Source: Glaciecola sp. UBA1851 | GTDB lineage: Bacteria; Pseudomonadota; Gammaproteobacteria; Enterobacterales; Alteromonadaceae | Assembly (NCBI GenBank): GCA_002338515.1 | Contig: DDIL01000155.1 | Coordinates: 1 to 24,734, forward strand | Reading direction: 5' to 3' | Length of the DNA: 24,734 bases | In this document: piece by piece, positions 6,741 through 15,229 of the stretch | Numbering within the stretch: the first letter of the stretch is position 1 | How the letters are laid out: each line of letters opens with the position of its first letter | Notes under the pieces: model-generated | What the model was told of the DNA's origin: nothing | The model's input: the letters and a program-made list of their open reading frames with translations, nothing else | Database searches by the model: none | Program-made: the position numbers and the translations under genes

Positions 6741-9452
6741 TTAAAGATTTTTCGCGATCATATCAATTAATTGAGTCTTTGAGAAAGGCTTAACTAACAC
6801 CTCATTCATTCCTGAATCAAAACAAGCTTGTATATCTTCGTCAAAACCATGTGCAGTCGCGGCTATAACTTTAATATTAGCGAATGTCGAATTTTGATTC
6901 GCTCTTATTTGTTTAGTGGCATCAAAACCGTCCATAACCGGCATTTGGCAATCCATAATCACCAAGTCTACATCATTGTTACTATTTAAGTAGTCGACAG
7001 CCTCTTGACCATTTCCTACTATGTGAAGAGTAACACTGGTATGCGTGAGCATCTCCTTAAATAATACCTGATTAATCAAATTATCTTCTGCCACCAAAAT
7101 ACTTTTTCCAGACCAATCAAGTGAATAATTAGTTTTTAGTGATTCTTGCCAATTATAGATAGATATGAATTGTTGATAGCATTGTTGCTTTAAAGGCGAA
7201 TCTGGATTGGCTTTGTCAAACTCTATGGATATGTAGTTTGGATTGCTCTGTTCTATTGAATCTGTATCCTCACTTAAATTCAACGAACTATTTACCAATA
7301 GATAATGAGAAGAGCTTAAAAATCGTTTAATCGATTTAATACTTGTCATAACAGGAATATTTGATGGTAAATCAATAATGACGACTAACTGCCAGTTTTT
7401 ATCTTGCTTTAAAGATGAAAGCAAAGAAGGCATGTCATTAACGACTTTCAGTTTTGAACGATGTTTGTTGGCAATTTCAGACCAATACTGATTTAATAAG
7501 GTATTAGCAGTAAGTATAATTGCGTTTGGTATTTTTAATGCATTGCTAATAATGTCAGACTCATCTACATGTTTAAATATAGGTAAGCTAAAATAGAAAT
7601 TACTGCCTTTCCCGTAATCGCTTTGTACACCAATTTCACCTTGCATAAGTTCAACTAGTTGTTTAGAAATCGTTAAGCCTAAACCCGTGCCTTGATGTTC
7701 TCGACTATAAGAATCATCCAGTTGTTGAAACTCTTTAAATAAACTAGGCATATCACTTTGTTTAATTCCTGGTCCAGTATCGCGCACCGAAAACAATAAA
7801 GTATCACTATTTTTTAACTCGACTGATACGAGTATTTTGCCCTTATTGGTAAACTTAACAGCATTGGAGCAAAGGTTATTCAGTATTTGCCCTACTCTAT
7901 CTGAATCGTTGTAATAGGTGCTAGGAACTGAATTATCGATTACTATTTCAAACTCACAACCCTTTTCTCTTGCTGCTAATCGGTGAATATAAGTTTTATC
8001 TGTCACTAATTTTGTAATGTTGAAAATCGAACGACTTAACTTCTGCGATCCTGAATTAAGTTTTGCATAATCTAAAACTTGATTAACTAAAAATAGAAGT
8101 GAATCAGCACTACTTGATATCATAGATACATATTCATCTTGTTTTTTATTTAATTCAGATTCTGAAAGCACTTCTGAAATGCCCAGAATGCCATTTATTG
8201 GGGTTCTCAGTTCGTGGCTCATATTAGCGAGGAAATTACTCTTCGCTAGTGCAGCTTGCTCTGCATTCAAAGCAGCTTGTCGCATACTTGTAATATTTTG
8301 AAAAGCCCCTTTAAGCTTAATTGGTTTTCCATTATTAAACTCTGCATAACCTACTGATCTTACCCATATTTTCCGTTTTCTTGCTGTTATAAATGGAAGC
8401 TCTAGATCAAATGATTCACCAGTATTAATGCACCTTTCTACTGCGGCGGATATAAATCCCCTTCCCTCGGGCGCGTAGTAGTTTATGGCATCTTCAACAT
8501 TAATAGAGGTGTTTCTTGGTAGCTCGTGGATATTGTAAACTTCCTCCGACCAAGTAAGGTTATTACTTGCTATATCGAGTGAGTAAAAGCCTAAATTAGC
8601 TATGCGAGCAGTTGTTTCTAACAACTCGTTATTCTCTCGCATTTGCGCCTCAAGCTCTCTGCGGCTAGTTATATCCCTGAAGGTGCAAGAAAACCCTTGA
8701 AGTAAATTCGTTTCAAACACTGGTTGAAGTGATACTGATACTTGAATAGGAGACTCATTCAATTGTGCAACAACTAATTCACCATTAAAGGCATTGCCTC
8801 TAGATAAAGCGACTCTAAAACTTTTTAAATCTTTGGAGAGTGATGATTGTTCTACTAGCTTAACTATATCTACATCAGCTAAATCTGGTAGGCTCTGGTT
8901 AATTAGACTTGAAGCTGCTTTATTTATCCAATTTATTTGTGCTTCTTGATTTAACAAAAACACTGCATCACTGCTATTTTGAGCAACTTCTAAAAGACGT
9001 TTATTGTCACTGATACTACTTTCTAGATTAGCCGTCGCTTTAGCTAGTGTATTAGTGGCTGCATTTAATTTAGCCGCTTTAGTAATGGTAGCTAACACAT
9101 AATCTTCACCAGAAATAGTAACAGGCTTCAACCCTATTGTGACGTAAATAACTTTTCCGCTTTTATGCTGCGCTGGGAATGCGTCCCCCTCGCCCATTTC
9201 CCTCGTTTTTTTAATTGAAAAGAATTTATCGAAATGCTGTTGATGTTTTTGTCTGGTTGTTGGAACTAATAGTATATTTAAGTGCTTACCAATTATTGCT
9301 TCTGGAATTAACCCAAACATTTCAAAAACAGCATTATTAGCATAAGCAACAATGCCATTTTCCTGAACCAAAACTAAAGCACATGTAGAGGCATCTAAAA
9401 TACTAGAGAATACTTCAATTGAGTCTTTTATTACTTTAGTTGTGGAATCCAA
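6741..9452 (-). CDS. Soluble hybrid sensor histidine kinase, three PAS domains plus receiver
   Basis: A 903-residue hybrid kinase with no membrane segment, so it senses a cytosolic signal. Order: PAS (about 12-125), PAS (about 150-275, ending CTFRDITSRRELEA), PAS/PAC (about 280-390), HisKA with H413 in NMSHELRTPING, HATPase_c (NNLCSNAVKFTN, DTGPGI, GTGLGL), a degenerate receiver-like stretch (about 640-765), then a true receiver with D834 in VIMDCQMPVMDG and conserved K near the C-terminus. No HPt domain is present, so a separate phosphotransfer protein is needed to reach a response regulator. The start is TTG (9452-9450) with AGG about 8 bases upstream. The ligand cannot be read from the PAS sequences; no heme or flavin motif is evident. 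It is followed by waaA after 10 bp. The promoter region holds an 18-bp perfect palindrome. Confidence 0.93.
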   Translation of the reverse strand: MDSTTKVIKDSIEVFSSILDASTCALVLVQENGIVAYANNAVFEMFGLIPEAIIGKHLNILLVPTTRQKHQQHFDKFFSIKKTREMGEGDAFPAQHKSGKVIYVTIGLKPVTISGEDYVLATITKAAKLNAATNTLAKATANLESSISDNKRLLEVAQNSSDAVFLLNQEAQINWINKAASSLINQSLPDLADVDIVKLVEQSSLSKDLKSFRVALSRGNAFNGELVVAQLNESPIQVSVSLQPVFETNLLQGFSCTFRDITSRRELEAQMRENNELLETTARIANLGFYSLDIASNNLTWSEEVYNIHELPRNTSINVEDAINYYAPEGRGFISAAVERCINTGESFDLELPFITARKRKIWVRSVGYAEFNNGKPIKLKGAFQNITSMRQAALNAEQAALAKSNFLANMSHELRTPINGILGISEVLSESELNKKQDEYVSMISSSADSLLFLVNQVLDYAKLNSGSQKLSRSIFNITKLVTDKTYIHRLAAREKGCEFEIVIDNSVPSTYYNDSDRVGQILNNLCSNAVKFTNKGKILVSVELKNSDTLLFSVRDTGPGIKQSDMPSLFKEFQQLDDSYSREHQGTGLGLTISKQLVELMQGEIGVQSDYGKGSNFYFSLPIFKHVDESDIISNALKIPNAIILTANTLLNQYWSEIANKHRSKLKVVNDMPSLLSSLKQDKNWQLVVIIDLPSNIPVMTSIKSIKRFLSSSHYLLVNSSLNLSEDTDSIEQSNPNYISIEFDKANPDSPLKQQCYQQFISIYNWQESLKTNYSLDWSGKSILVAEDNLINQVLFKEMLTHTSVTLHIVGNGQEAVDYLNSNNDVDLVIMDCQMPVMDGFDATKQIRANQNSTFANIKVIAATAHGFDEDIQACFDSGMNEVLVKPFSKTQLIDMIAKNL

Positions 9453-9504
9453 ATTTCAACCTTTTTGAGGGAAATAGTTAGGTTTATTACGACTTTAATA
9501 CTGA

Positions 9505-9522
9505 TTATTGTATATACAATAA
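9505..9522. promoter_or_regulatory. Perfect 18-bp palindrome upstream of the hybrid kinase, candidate operator
   Basis: TTATTGTATATACAATAA is self-complementary over all 18 bases and lies about 53 bp upstream of the kinase start codon. The GTATATAC core resembles GntR-family operators. AT-rich DNA makes such palindromes more likely by chance, so the operator role is an inference. The rest of the 392-bp spacer (9453-9844) holds no convincing gene. Confidence 0.4.
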
Positions 9523-9680
9523 AACGGCCTGCATATCATTATTACTGAATAAGAGCATTAATATAGAAATTAGCGCTAAATAAAGAAACTGGATCTGCTT
9601 AATGTAAATATTTGCCATAGTCTAATTGATGAAATATCAATTTAGCTCATCAAGTTTTACTCTGTAATCTGATAAAAGTC

Positions 9681-9712
9681 TTGAAAAATATTGCAACATG
9701 ACGAATTATAAT
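9681..9712 (+). promoter_or_regulatory. Weak candidate promoter for the holin/peptidase pair
   Basis: A perfect -10 hexamer TATAAT (9707-9712) is preceded by TTGAAA (9681-9686), but the 20-base spacer is longer than the optimum of 17. It would give a leader of about 125 bases before the holin gene. Confidence 0.3.
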
Positions 9713-9844
9713 GGTGGGCATGGAAGTCTTTGGTGACTCTGTCGTTTTACATTGCATCCCTCAATGTGCGAATAATTACTTTGCACATCTTTCACAGTAT
9801 CAAGCTGAATTTCTAACACATAAAGAAAATAAAAAGGAAATGAT

Positions 9845-10378
9845 ATGGGATGGCTAAGCAAAATCTTTAGTTCTACATCGGTAGATTTAGTTTCAAGCGT
9901 GGGTAAAGCGCTGGATGATTTAGTAACATCTGATGAAGAAATAGCACTCACTGAAATTCAAAAACAAAAAATAAAAACCGCCTACCGCATCAAAATGCAA
10001 GAAATCATGATGAAGATGGATCAGCAAGCTGCGATGCATGAAGAAACCATGGAAAAAGAATTGACTGAACGCTTACGGCTAGATATGAAAAGCGATAGCT
10101 GGATGTCTAAGAATATTCGACCTATGACATTAATTTTTATGACCCTGATAGTAAGCTTATTAGCTTTCGCTACTATATTTGACGCTGGGTTTACTGATAA
10201 GCAAGTGGATATGGTTAAAGATTGGATACCTTTTTTCCAAACCGTCATGCTTACTATTTATGGTTTCTATTTTGGCTCCAGAGGCTTTGAGAAAATTCAG
10301 AAAATTCGCGCTTCTCGCACCGATAGTTCAAAGCTAAAAAATATGATACCTTCTTTCGATCAAGAACCTAAAGGGTGA
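9845..10378 (+). CDS. Holin-like protein, GTA_holin_3TM type
   Basis: A 177-residue protein with a long charged, helical N-terminal part (about 1-85, with Met/Glu/Lys-rich coiled-coil character), then SDSWMSKNIRPMTLIFMT leading into a membrane segment (about 94-113), a short acidic loop, and a second hydrophobic segment (about 126-146) followed by a basic tail. The SW-x(5)-RP entry to the first segment is typical of the 'holin of 3TMs, for gene-transfer release' family. Such proteins permeabilise the inner membrane to let a cytosolic endolysin reach the wall. ATG at 9845 has a good ribosome site (AAGGAAA). It lies 4 bp before a signal-less peptidoglycan peptidase gene, which fits a holin/endolysin pair. 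No phage structural gene is nearby. Confidence 0.75.
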   Translation: MGWLSKIFSSTSVDLVSSVGKALDDLVTSDEEIALTEIQKQKIKTAYRIKMQEIMMKMDQQAAMHEETMEKELTERLRLDMKSDSWMSKNIRPMTLIFMTLIVSLLAFATIFDAGFTDKQVDMVKDWIPFFQTVMLTIYGFYFGSRGFEKIQKIRASRTDSSKLKNMIPSFDQEPKG

Positions 10379-10382
10379 TGCC

Positions 10383-11102
10383 GTGAAAAGAGGACGAGTA
10401 AAACCAGAAGCTGGACTGAATCTTCGCGATAAACCTAATGGCCAAAAAGTCACTGTTCTTAGTCATAATCAGTTAGTTGATATTGTGGATGAAGTGACTT
10501 TTTACAGAGTGCGCACTTCAACTGGAGAAGTGGGGTTTGTGCATGGTAACTATTTAGAAAACATGCCTCCTACTCGAGTGGAAGATTCAAATACCGGTGC
10601 TGAAATTGGCGCAGCATCACTACTACACCCTTCCGAAGAATTCAATTTAACCGTATATAGTGGAAGCGAATTTATAGGCGAAACAGTTAAAGTAGATAAA
10701 GACTTTGTACCTGAACTTAATCGCGTAAATGATTATGCTAAAGCTTGTGAGATAAAGGTGTGGGTCACCTCTTCTACTCGTAATATTAATCAACAAGTTA
10801 GAGGCGCAATTGTTCCTCCAGCGACTAAAAGCTGCCATTTTGTTGGTCACGCCATTGACATGAATTTAATGCTTGATGGTAAATTGTTTAATTCGCAAAA
10901 ACTAAAAAAAGCTAACTACAACAACCTACCAGAACAAATACAGAAATTTTTGACCTCTGTCAGAGATGATAATGTTTTACGTTGGGGCGGTGATTTTTCA
11001 ACAGAAGATCCAGTGCATATAGACGACAACTTTTATTATCGTAATCAATTGATGTACAAAGCAAAACTGTTAAGTAGAGTAGGTCAATTAAACGCAAATT
11101 AG
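10383..11102 (+). CDS. SH3-domain M15 peptidase, endolysin-like
   Basis: A probable peptidoglycan peptidase of 239 aa. Residues about 3-60 form a bacterial SH3 domain (GLNLRDKPNG, then VGFVHGNYLE). The rest is an M15-type zinc peptidase: SCHFVGHAIDMN gives zinc ligands H152 and D159, and WGGDFSTEDPVHID gives H212. This is the SxHxxGxAxD plus WGGD signature of the VanY/L-Ala-D-Glu endolysin group, which cuts stem peptides. There is no signal peptide, so it must be cytosolic unless released by the holin encoded 4 bp upstream. The start is GTG at 10383 with AAGGGTGA upstream overlapping the holin stop. The exact bond cleaved cannot be told from sequence. Confidence 0.85.
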   Translation: MKRGRVKPEAGLNLRDKPNGQKVTVLSHNQLVDIVDEVTFYRVRTSTGEVGFVHGNYLENMPPTRVEDSNTGAEIGAASLLHPSEEFNLTVYSGSEFIGETVKVDKDFVPELNRVNDYAKACEIKVWVTSSTRNINQQVRGAIVPPATKSCHFVGHAIDMNLMLDGKLFNSQKLKKANYNNLPEQIQKFLTSVRDDNVLRWGGDFSTEDPVHIDDNFYYRNQLMYKAKLLSRVGQLNAN

Positions 11103-11129
11103 CATGCATATTAATGATAGGAAACTAGT

Positions 11130-11507
11130 ATGAATAATCCAGTTGGTTGGTTTGAGATTTATGTAGATAATTTAGAACGAGCACAAAAATTTTATGAGCA
11201 GGTATTTGATATAGAATTAGAATCGTTAACCGACCCAACCAGTGATAATTTACAAATGCTAGCCCTACCGTCTAATTATGAGACTTATGGTGCAAGCGGT
11301 GCCTTAGTCTACACTCCAGACATAAAAGCTGGAGGCAATAGCACCATGGTTTATTTCTCTTGTGAGGATTGTGCTTTCGAGGAATCTAAAGTAATAGATG
11401 CAGGTGGAAAGATTGAACGATCTAAAATGTCGATTGGCGAATATGGTTGTGTGTCTATAATTATGGATACTGAAGGCAATATAATTGGCTTGCATTCACA
11501 AAAATAG
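11130..11507 (+). CDS. VOC (glyoxalase/bleomycin resistance) family protein
   Basis: A 125-residue protein with the vicinal-oxygen-chelate fold: GWFEIYVDNLERAQKFYEQV at the start (paired beta-alpha-beta module) and a second module ending IIMDTEGNIIGLHSQK with a possible metal Glu/His at the C-terminus. Family members include glyoxalases, dioxygenases and antibiotic-binding proteins; the sequence does not point to one substrate. ATG at 11130 has AGGAAA about 7 bases upstream. It follows the M15 gene after 27 bp and could share its transcript. It converges with the M20 peptidase gene with only 10 bp between stops and no hairpin. Confidence 0.85.
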   Translation: MNNPVGWFEIYVDNLERAQKFYEQVFDIELESLTDPTSDNLQMLALPSNYETYGASGALVYTPDIKAGGNSTMVYFSCEDCAFEESKVIDAGGKIERSKMSIGEYGCVSIIMDTEGNIIGLHSQK

Positions 11508-11517
11508 ACACATCATG

Positions 11518-12621
11518 TTATTTTGAATAAATTAGGTTACTCAAAATTTTTGTAACATCTTCTATTCTTTCAATATAACTAGCCTTGTTAGCCCTTTCAT
11601 GAATGGTATGATCGCCATCTCCGAATGGCCCGAAACCATCTAAACTAGGCACTCCAGCAGCTGATACAACATTTGCATCACTTACGCCGCCACGCCTTTC
11701 TGTAATTAACGCTTTACCAAGAATACTTTCAATCCGTTTTATATATTCGGCTTGTCTTTCACTTGGTTGCATTACATCGCGCTGCAGGCCCCCTGATATA
11801 GTAATAGTTGCCCCATTTACTGCTTTTGTATTATTTAAATCACTGAATGCCTTTAATATCCTGTCGCGCTCAGCACTTTGAGTAAATCGAGCTTCCACCA
11901 CCAACTTAGCTGATGGAGAGATAGTATTTGCTCCAATACCGCCATTTATTTTACCAATATTCACCGTTGTTTCTAACGTAAGGTTAGTCAGTTTACTTAA
12001 TGCTAATAGTGTTTCGGCTGCGGCAATATTTGCGTCAGTACCATCAGTAAAATGATTACCCGCATGTGCGCCTTTGCCTTCAATGTCTATGTAATATGTG
12101 GCAATACCTTTACGAGCAATCACAACATCTTGTTGAGGTCCTGCCGCTTCGAATACCATACAGAAATCGTAGTCAGTGACTAACTTAGTTGTTAATGCTT
12201 TACTATCGTCGCTGCCTGTCTCTTCGTCACTTACCATTAACATATCTATGTTATATATTTCGCCATGTTCTTTATAAAGGTTACGTAAAGCTTCAAGTGC
12301 AATATGATTGCCCCCTTTCATATCACAAACACCAGGCCCATAAATCCATTCATCATCTTGCGTAAATTCAGTAAATGTCCCCTCAGGAAACACCGTATCA
12401 AAATGACCCAGAATGAGAATTTTTTCGCCGTCTTTCTTGTTTGAACGATAATGAACGTGGTTGCCTATTTCTTCTCTAACATGCACATCAGTTTGAAAAC
12501 CGATGTCTTCCATTAAGGGAGAAAAACGTTTCACAACTTCATCTACGCCGGCTTTATTTCGGGTGTAACTATTCACTTCTATAAAAGACTGTAATTCGGC
12601 AAAATCATAGCTGTTATTCAT
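11518..12621 (-). CDS. Cytosolic M20 metallopeptidase, carboxypeptidase G2-like
   Basis: A 367-residue M20-family zinc hydrolase. Visible ligands and motifs: LGHFDTVFPEG (H73, catalytic D75), GPGVCDMKGG (D100, bridging), MVSDEETGS (E133 catalytic, E134 metal), E158, GKGAHAGN in the dimerisation domain, and GDGDHTIHE near the end (H341 probable metal ligand). The closest well-known relatives are carboxypeptidase G2 (removes C-terminal Glu from folates) and ArgE/DapE-type deacylases. There is no signal peptide, so the substrate is cytosolic. It is divergent from the ATP-grasp operon over a 178-bp spacer, an arrangement that often means shared control. An amide-bond hydrolase next to two amide-bond-forming ligases is suggestive but not proof of a common substrate. 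Confidence 0.9.
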   Translation of the reverse strand: MNNSYDFAELQSFIEVNSYTRNKAGVDEVVKRFSPLMEDIGFQTDVHVREEIGNHVHYRSNKKDGEKILILGHFDTVFPEGTFTEFTQDDEWIYGPGVCDMKGGNHIALEALRNLYKEHGEIYNIDMLMVSDEETGSDDSKALTTKLVTDYDFCMVFEAAGPQQDVVIARKGIATYYIDIEGKGAHAGNHFTDGTDANIAAAETLLALSKLTNLTLETTVNIGKINGGIGANTISPSAKLVVEARFTQSAERDRILKAFSDLNNTKAVNGATITISGGLQRDVMQPSERQAEYIKRIESILGKALITERRGGVSDANVVSAAGVPSLDGFGPFGDGDHTIHERANKASYIERIEDVTKILSNLIYSK

Positions 12622-12799
12622 TGTATTTTATTCCCTATTGGTTATGCCGAGATTCTACCTCTTTTATTTTTTGTTTACGACTAAATTTCACTCAAATAAT
12701 GAGGAAAACTCACACACTTTCATGATAAGCTATGTGTATGATTTTAAATGTAATAATGCCGTAAAAACCCTGTTAAATTTTTGATAAGAGAGATGCGTA

Positions 12800-13759
12800 A
12801 TGAATAAGTATACCGTGGGTATGTGGATGTATAAAAATGGAGGCGGAGAACTTATTCAAGCCAAGTTAATTAATCAATTACGAGAACGCGACATCTCAGT
12901 AATAACAGACCTGAATTTAGCTCATGCAACGGCGCATAATGGAGAGATTATTTGCCACAACGTGGTAATGGAAGATCTCGACCTATATTTCTCTTATAAC
13001 GCAGGTCAACAAACTGCTTATCAAATGTATTTGTATCAGGCATTAAATGAGACTGTACCCTGTTTAAATAACTATGATTCATTTGCATTATGTGAAGACA
13101 AATATAGAACATCACACAAACTAGCCAGAGCAGGTATACGCACAACCGATTACCGACTGTGCAATACAGACGACAAACATACCCTTAAAAATACTATTCG
13201 AGAGTGGGATGGCAGACTAGTTTATAAACCAACCGATGGCTGGGGTGGAATGGGCATTGTTAAAGTAGAAAATGAGCGCTCCCTCGATATGCTTATGCCA
13301 TTTTTGGAGCATACCAACCTTAAACACTTATATGTTGAACGTTACATCAACTACGATATGTCAGATTTCCGCGTGGACATTGTAGATGGGCAGTTTGTTG
13401 GTTGTTATGGACGTAAAGCGCCTGCCGATGATTGGAAAACCAATATATCAAGCGGCGGTACTGTTATGGCCCGCGAAGCAAGCGATGAGCTAATAGAAGT
13501 TGCGTTAAAAGCGACTGAAATAACAGGTTTAGAAATTGCTGGTGTGGATATTATTTTTGATGAAGATGCACAAGAATATGTAGTACTTGAAGTAAACGGC
13601 ATTCCAGCATTCGCTACACCAGAACAAGAAGCAATTGGTCTTAACTTCAATGATAAAAAAATAGAGTTAATAGTTAATTTAATAGAACGAAAAGTTCATG
13701 AGAATTTTGAGAAAAAAGCATTAAAAAATGAATTGGAATCCGATAGTGAAGAAGAATGA
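12800..13759 (+). CDS. RimK-like ATP-grasp ligase, complete active site
   Basis: A 319-residue member of the ATP-grasp carboxylate-amine ligase superfamily; such enzymes activate a carboxylate as acyl phosphate and join it to an amine. Pre-ATP-grasp fold about 1-95, ATP-grasp about 96-300. ATP site: K143 and the glycine-rich loop YKPTDGWGGMGI. Substrate/phosphate region: RKAPADDWKTNISSGG (R205, N215). Metal triad intact: D250, E264 and N266 (VLEVNGIPAF). The family includes RimK, LysX, MptN and CofF-like ligases, and the sequence does not identify the substrate. The C-terminus is a short acidic tail (ELESDSEEE). Ribosome site AGAGA precedes ATG at 12800. The next ligase gene overlaps the last 32 bp, so translation is probably coupled. 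Confidence 0.85.
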   Translation: MNKYTVGMWMYKNGGGELIQAKLINQLRERDISVITDLNLAHATAHNGEIICHNVVMEDLDLYFSYNAGQQTAYQMYLYQALNETVPCLNNYDSFALCEDKYRTSHKLARAGIRTTDYRLCNTDDKHTLKNTIREWDGRLVYKPTDGWGGMGIVKVENERSLDMLMPFLEHTNLKHLYVERYINYDMSDFRVDIVDGQFVGCYGRKAPADDWKTNISSGGTVMAREASDELIEVALKATEITGLEIAGVDIIFDEDAQEYVVLEVNGIPAFATPEQEAIGLNFNDKKIELIVNLIERKVHENFEKKALKNELESDSEEE

Positions 13760-15227
13760 AACCTCCCCTAAATTGCCTAAATTAGGCTTTTTGTACCTTA
13801 ACCATGTATTGCGTTTTTTTGACTACTCTAACTTTAAAGGTTGGCCAGATAGAATTGAAGAAGTAGTGTATCGTTGGGGTAATGACAAACAGCGCTTTAT
13901 TAATGAAGTAAAAGCAAAGAATATAGAAGTATTAGTAGGCAATATTCCGGCTACCGCTTATGAAACATTCAGAGAAATTGCGCGAGCCCTACCTGAAGTA
14001 CGATTTATCCCTTCTTTGGATACACAATTTGCGAATAAATCTAAAGAGAACGTCACACACTTTTGTAAAAAACATGATTTACCTATTCCCAAAACAGATA
14101 TTTTTTATGAAAAAGATGAAGCGGTCACTTTTTTAAAGAATACCGATTACCCTAAAATCATCAAAAAATCTTACGGTCCGTCAAATTACGGGGGCTATTT
14201 TGTGCATAAAGTTGATTCGTTTGAAGAAGCCATGCAGCTTTTACAAGAAAAGAAATACTATCCTGTATATGTGCAACAGTTTGTCCCTATGCAAGCTGAT
14301 ATTCGAGTGATGCTTGTTGGCCATAAACCCCTTTGTGCGTTTTGGAGAAGACCTCCAGAAGGCGAATGGTTAACGAATACCTCCCAAGGCGGTTCTATGG
14401 ACTACCAAAATGTGCCGCAAGAAGCGTTAGATATTGCAGTAGCAGCATCAAAAGCGGCGAAAGCTGAATATTGGGCATGCGACATTGCACTGGGAGTGGA
14501 TAACAAATATAGAATTCTTGAATGCGCTACCGCATTTGCAGCCTTTCCTTATGTAAGAGACTGGATTGGTAGTTACTTAATGTGGGACTTATCAAATGGT
14601 CGTTTAAACGCACCAAACATTCCAAATTATAACTGGGAAGAATTAGGTAAATTAAGTTCATCTGTTCTGCGCGTTATGCGTCATATTACGTTTGGCAAAT
14701 CAAGCATGAGTGAAGATTGTGCAGACTCGGTATTACTTCAAAACAGAGCTGACTACCCATTGCTTCCCGTTGAACTGCGCTTAGAAAGTGAAGAGTGGCC
14801 GAGTGAAACATGGAATTATCAAGATAATTACGTATCTAAGTCTGCTAAATCGAGCAATAAAGGCTATAATGCTGAGCTGAGTTTAAATGAGAGTCGTTCT
14901 GAGCAACTCACTGCATCACAACTAGACAATCAAGATATAGGTTTAGAAGATACTGAAACTATAATCGATGATGAGCTTGAACCTGTTGAAGGTCATAAAA
15001 GCAATCAAGTAAAGCAACATAACTTGAGCGAGAGTGAACTACGAGGTTTCTTTATGAATGTAAATGGAATTGGTGCAAAAACGGTGGATATTATTTTAGA
15101 CACTATGTCTATTTCAGAACTAAATAATGCTTTATCCAAAGAACCTGAGAAATTATTAAGCATTCCTACTATAAAACAAAAAAGGCTTGATCTGATTACT
15201 TATCAGTGGAGTCAAATGCAAGGTTAA
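13728..15227 (+). CDS. ATP-grasp ligase with altered metal site and C-terminal helix-hairpin-helix
   Basis: A 499-residue protein. Residues about 15-325 are RimK-like ATP-grasp: K146/K147, glycine loop YGPSNYGGYFV, then FWRRPPEGEWLTNTSQGG and the metal region. D252 (CDIAL) and E265 (LECATAF) are kept, but the usual Asn two residues after the Glu is Ala267. Residues about 325-432 are a variable, acidic linker (for example LEDTETIIDDELEPVE). Residues about 436-495 resemble a helix-hairpin-helix (NVNGIGAKTVDIILDTM), a fold better known from DNA-binding proteins such as RuvA. It overlaps the first ligase by 32 bp. The ATG at 13728 lacks a ribosome site, while GTG at 13746 has GGAA at a good distance and is an alternative start. 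Role inferred: second ligase or regulatory subunit acting with the first. Confidence 0.8.
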   Translation: MNWNPIVKKNETSPKLPKLGFLYLNHVLRFFDYSNFKGWPDRIEEVVYRWGNDKQRFINEVKAKNIEVLVGNIPATAYETFREIARALPEVRFIPSLDTQFANKSKENVTHFCKKHDLPIPKTDIFYEKDEAVTFLKNTDYPKIIKKSYGPSNYGGYFVHKVDSFEEAMQLLQEKKYYPVYVQQFVPMQADIRVMLVGHKPLCAFWRRPPEGEWLTNTSQGGSMDYQNVPQEALDIAVAASKAAKAEYWACDIALGVDNKYRILECATAFAAFPYVRDWIGSYLMWDLSNGRLNAPNIPNYNWEELGKLSSSVLRVMRHITFGKSSMSEDCADSVLLQNRADYPLLPVELRLESEEWPSETWNYQDNYVSKSAKSSNKGYNAELSLNESRSEQLTASQLDNQDIGLEDTETIIDDELEPVEGHKSNQVKQHNLSESELRGFFMNVNGIGAKTVDIILDTMSISELNNALSKEPEKLLSIPTIKQKRLDLITYQWSQMQG

Positions 15228-15229
15228 TA

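Noticed and set aside
9711..9857. A 48-codon plus-strand ORF upstream of and overlapping the holin gene
   Set aside because: No ribosome site, no recognisable motif, and composition unlike a real small protein. It overlaps the holin start in another frame.
13700..13759. Possible programmed frameshift joining the two ATP-grasp genes at the A-rich overlap
   Set aside because: A TAA in the second gene's frame (13722-13724) sits just before its ATG, and the A-runs do not form a slippery heptamer in the right phase. Simple translational coupling explains the overlap.
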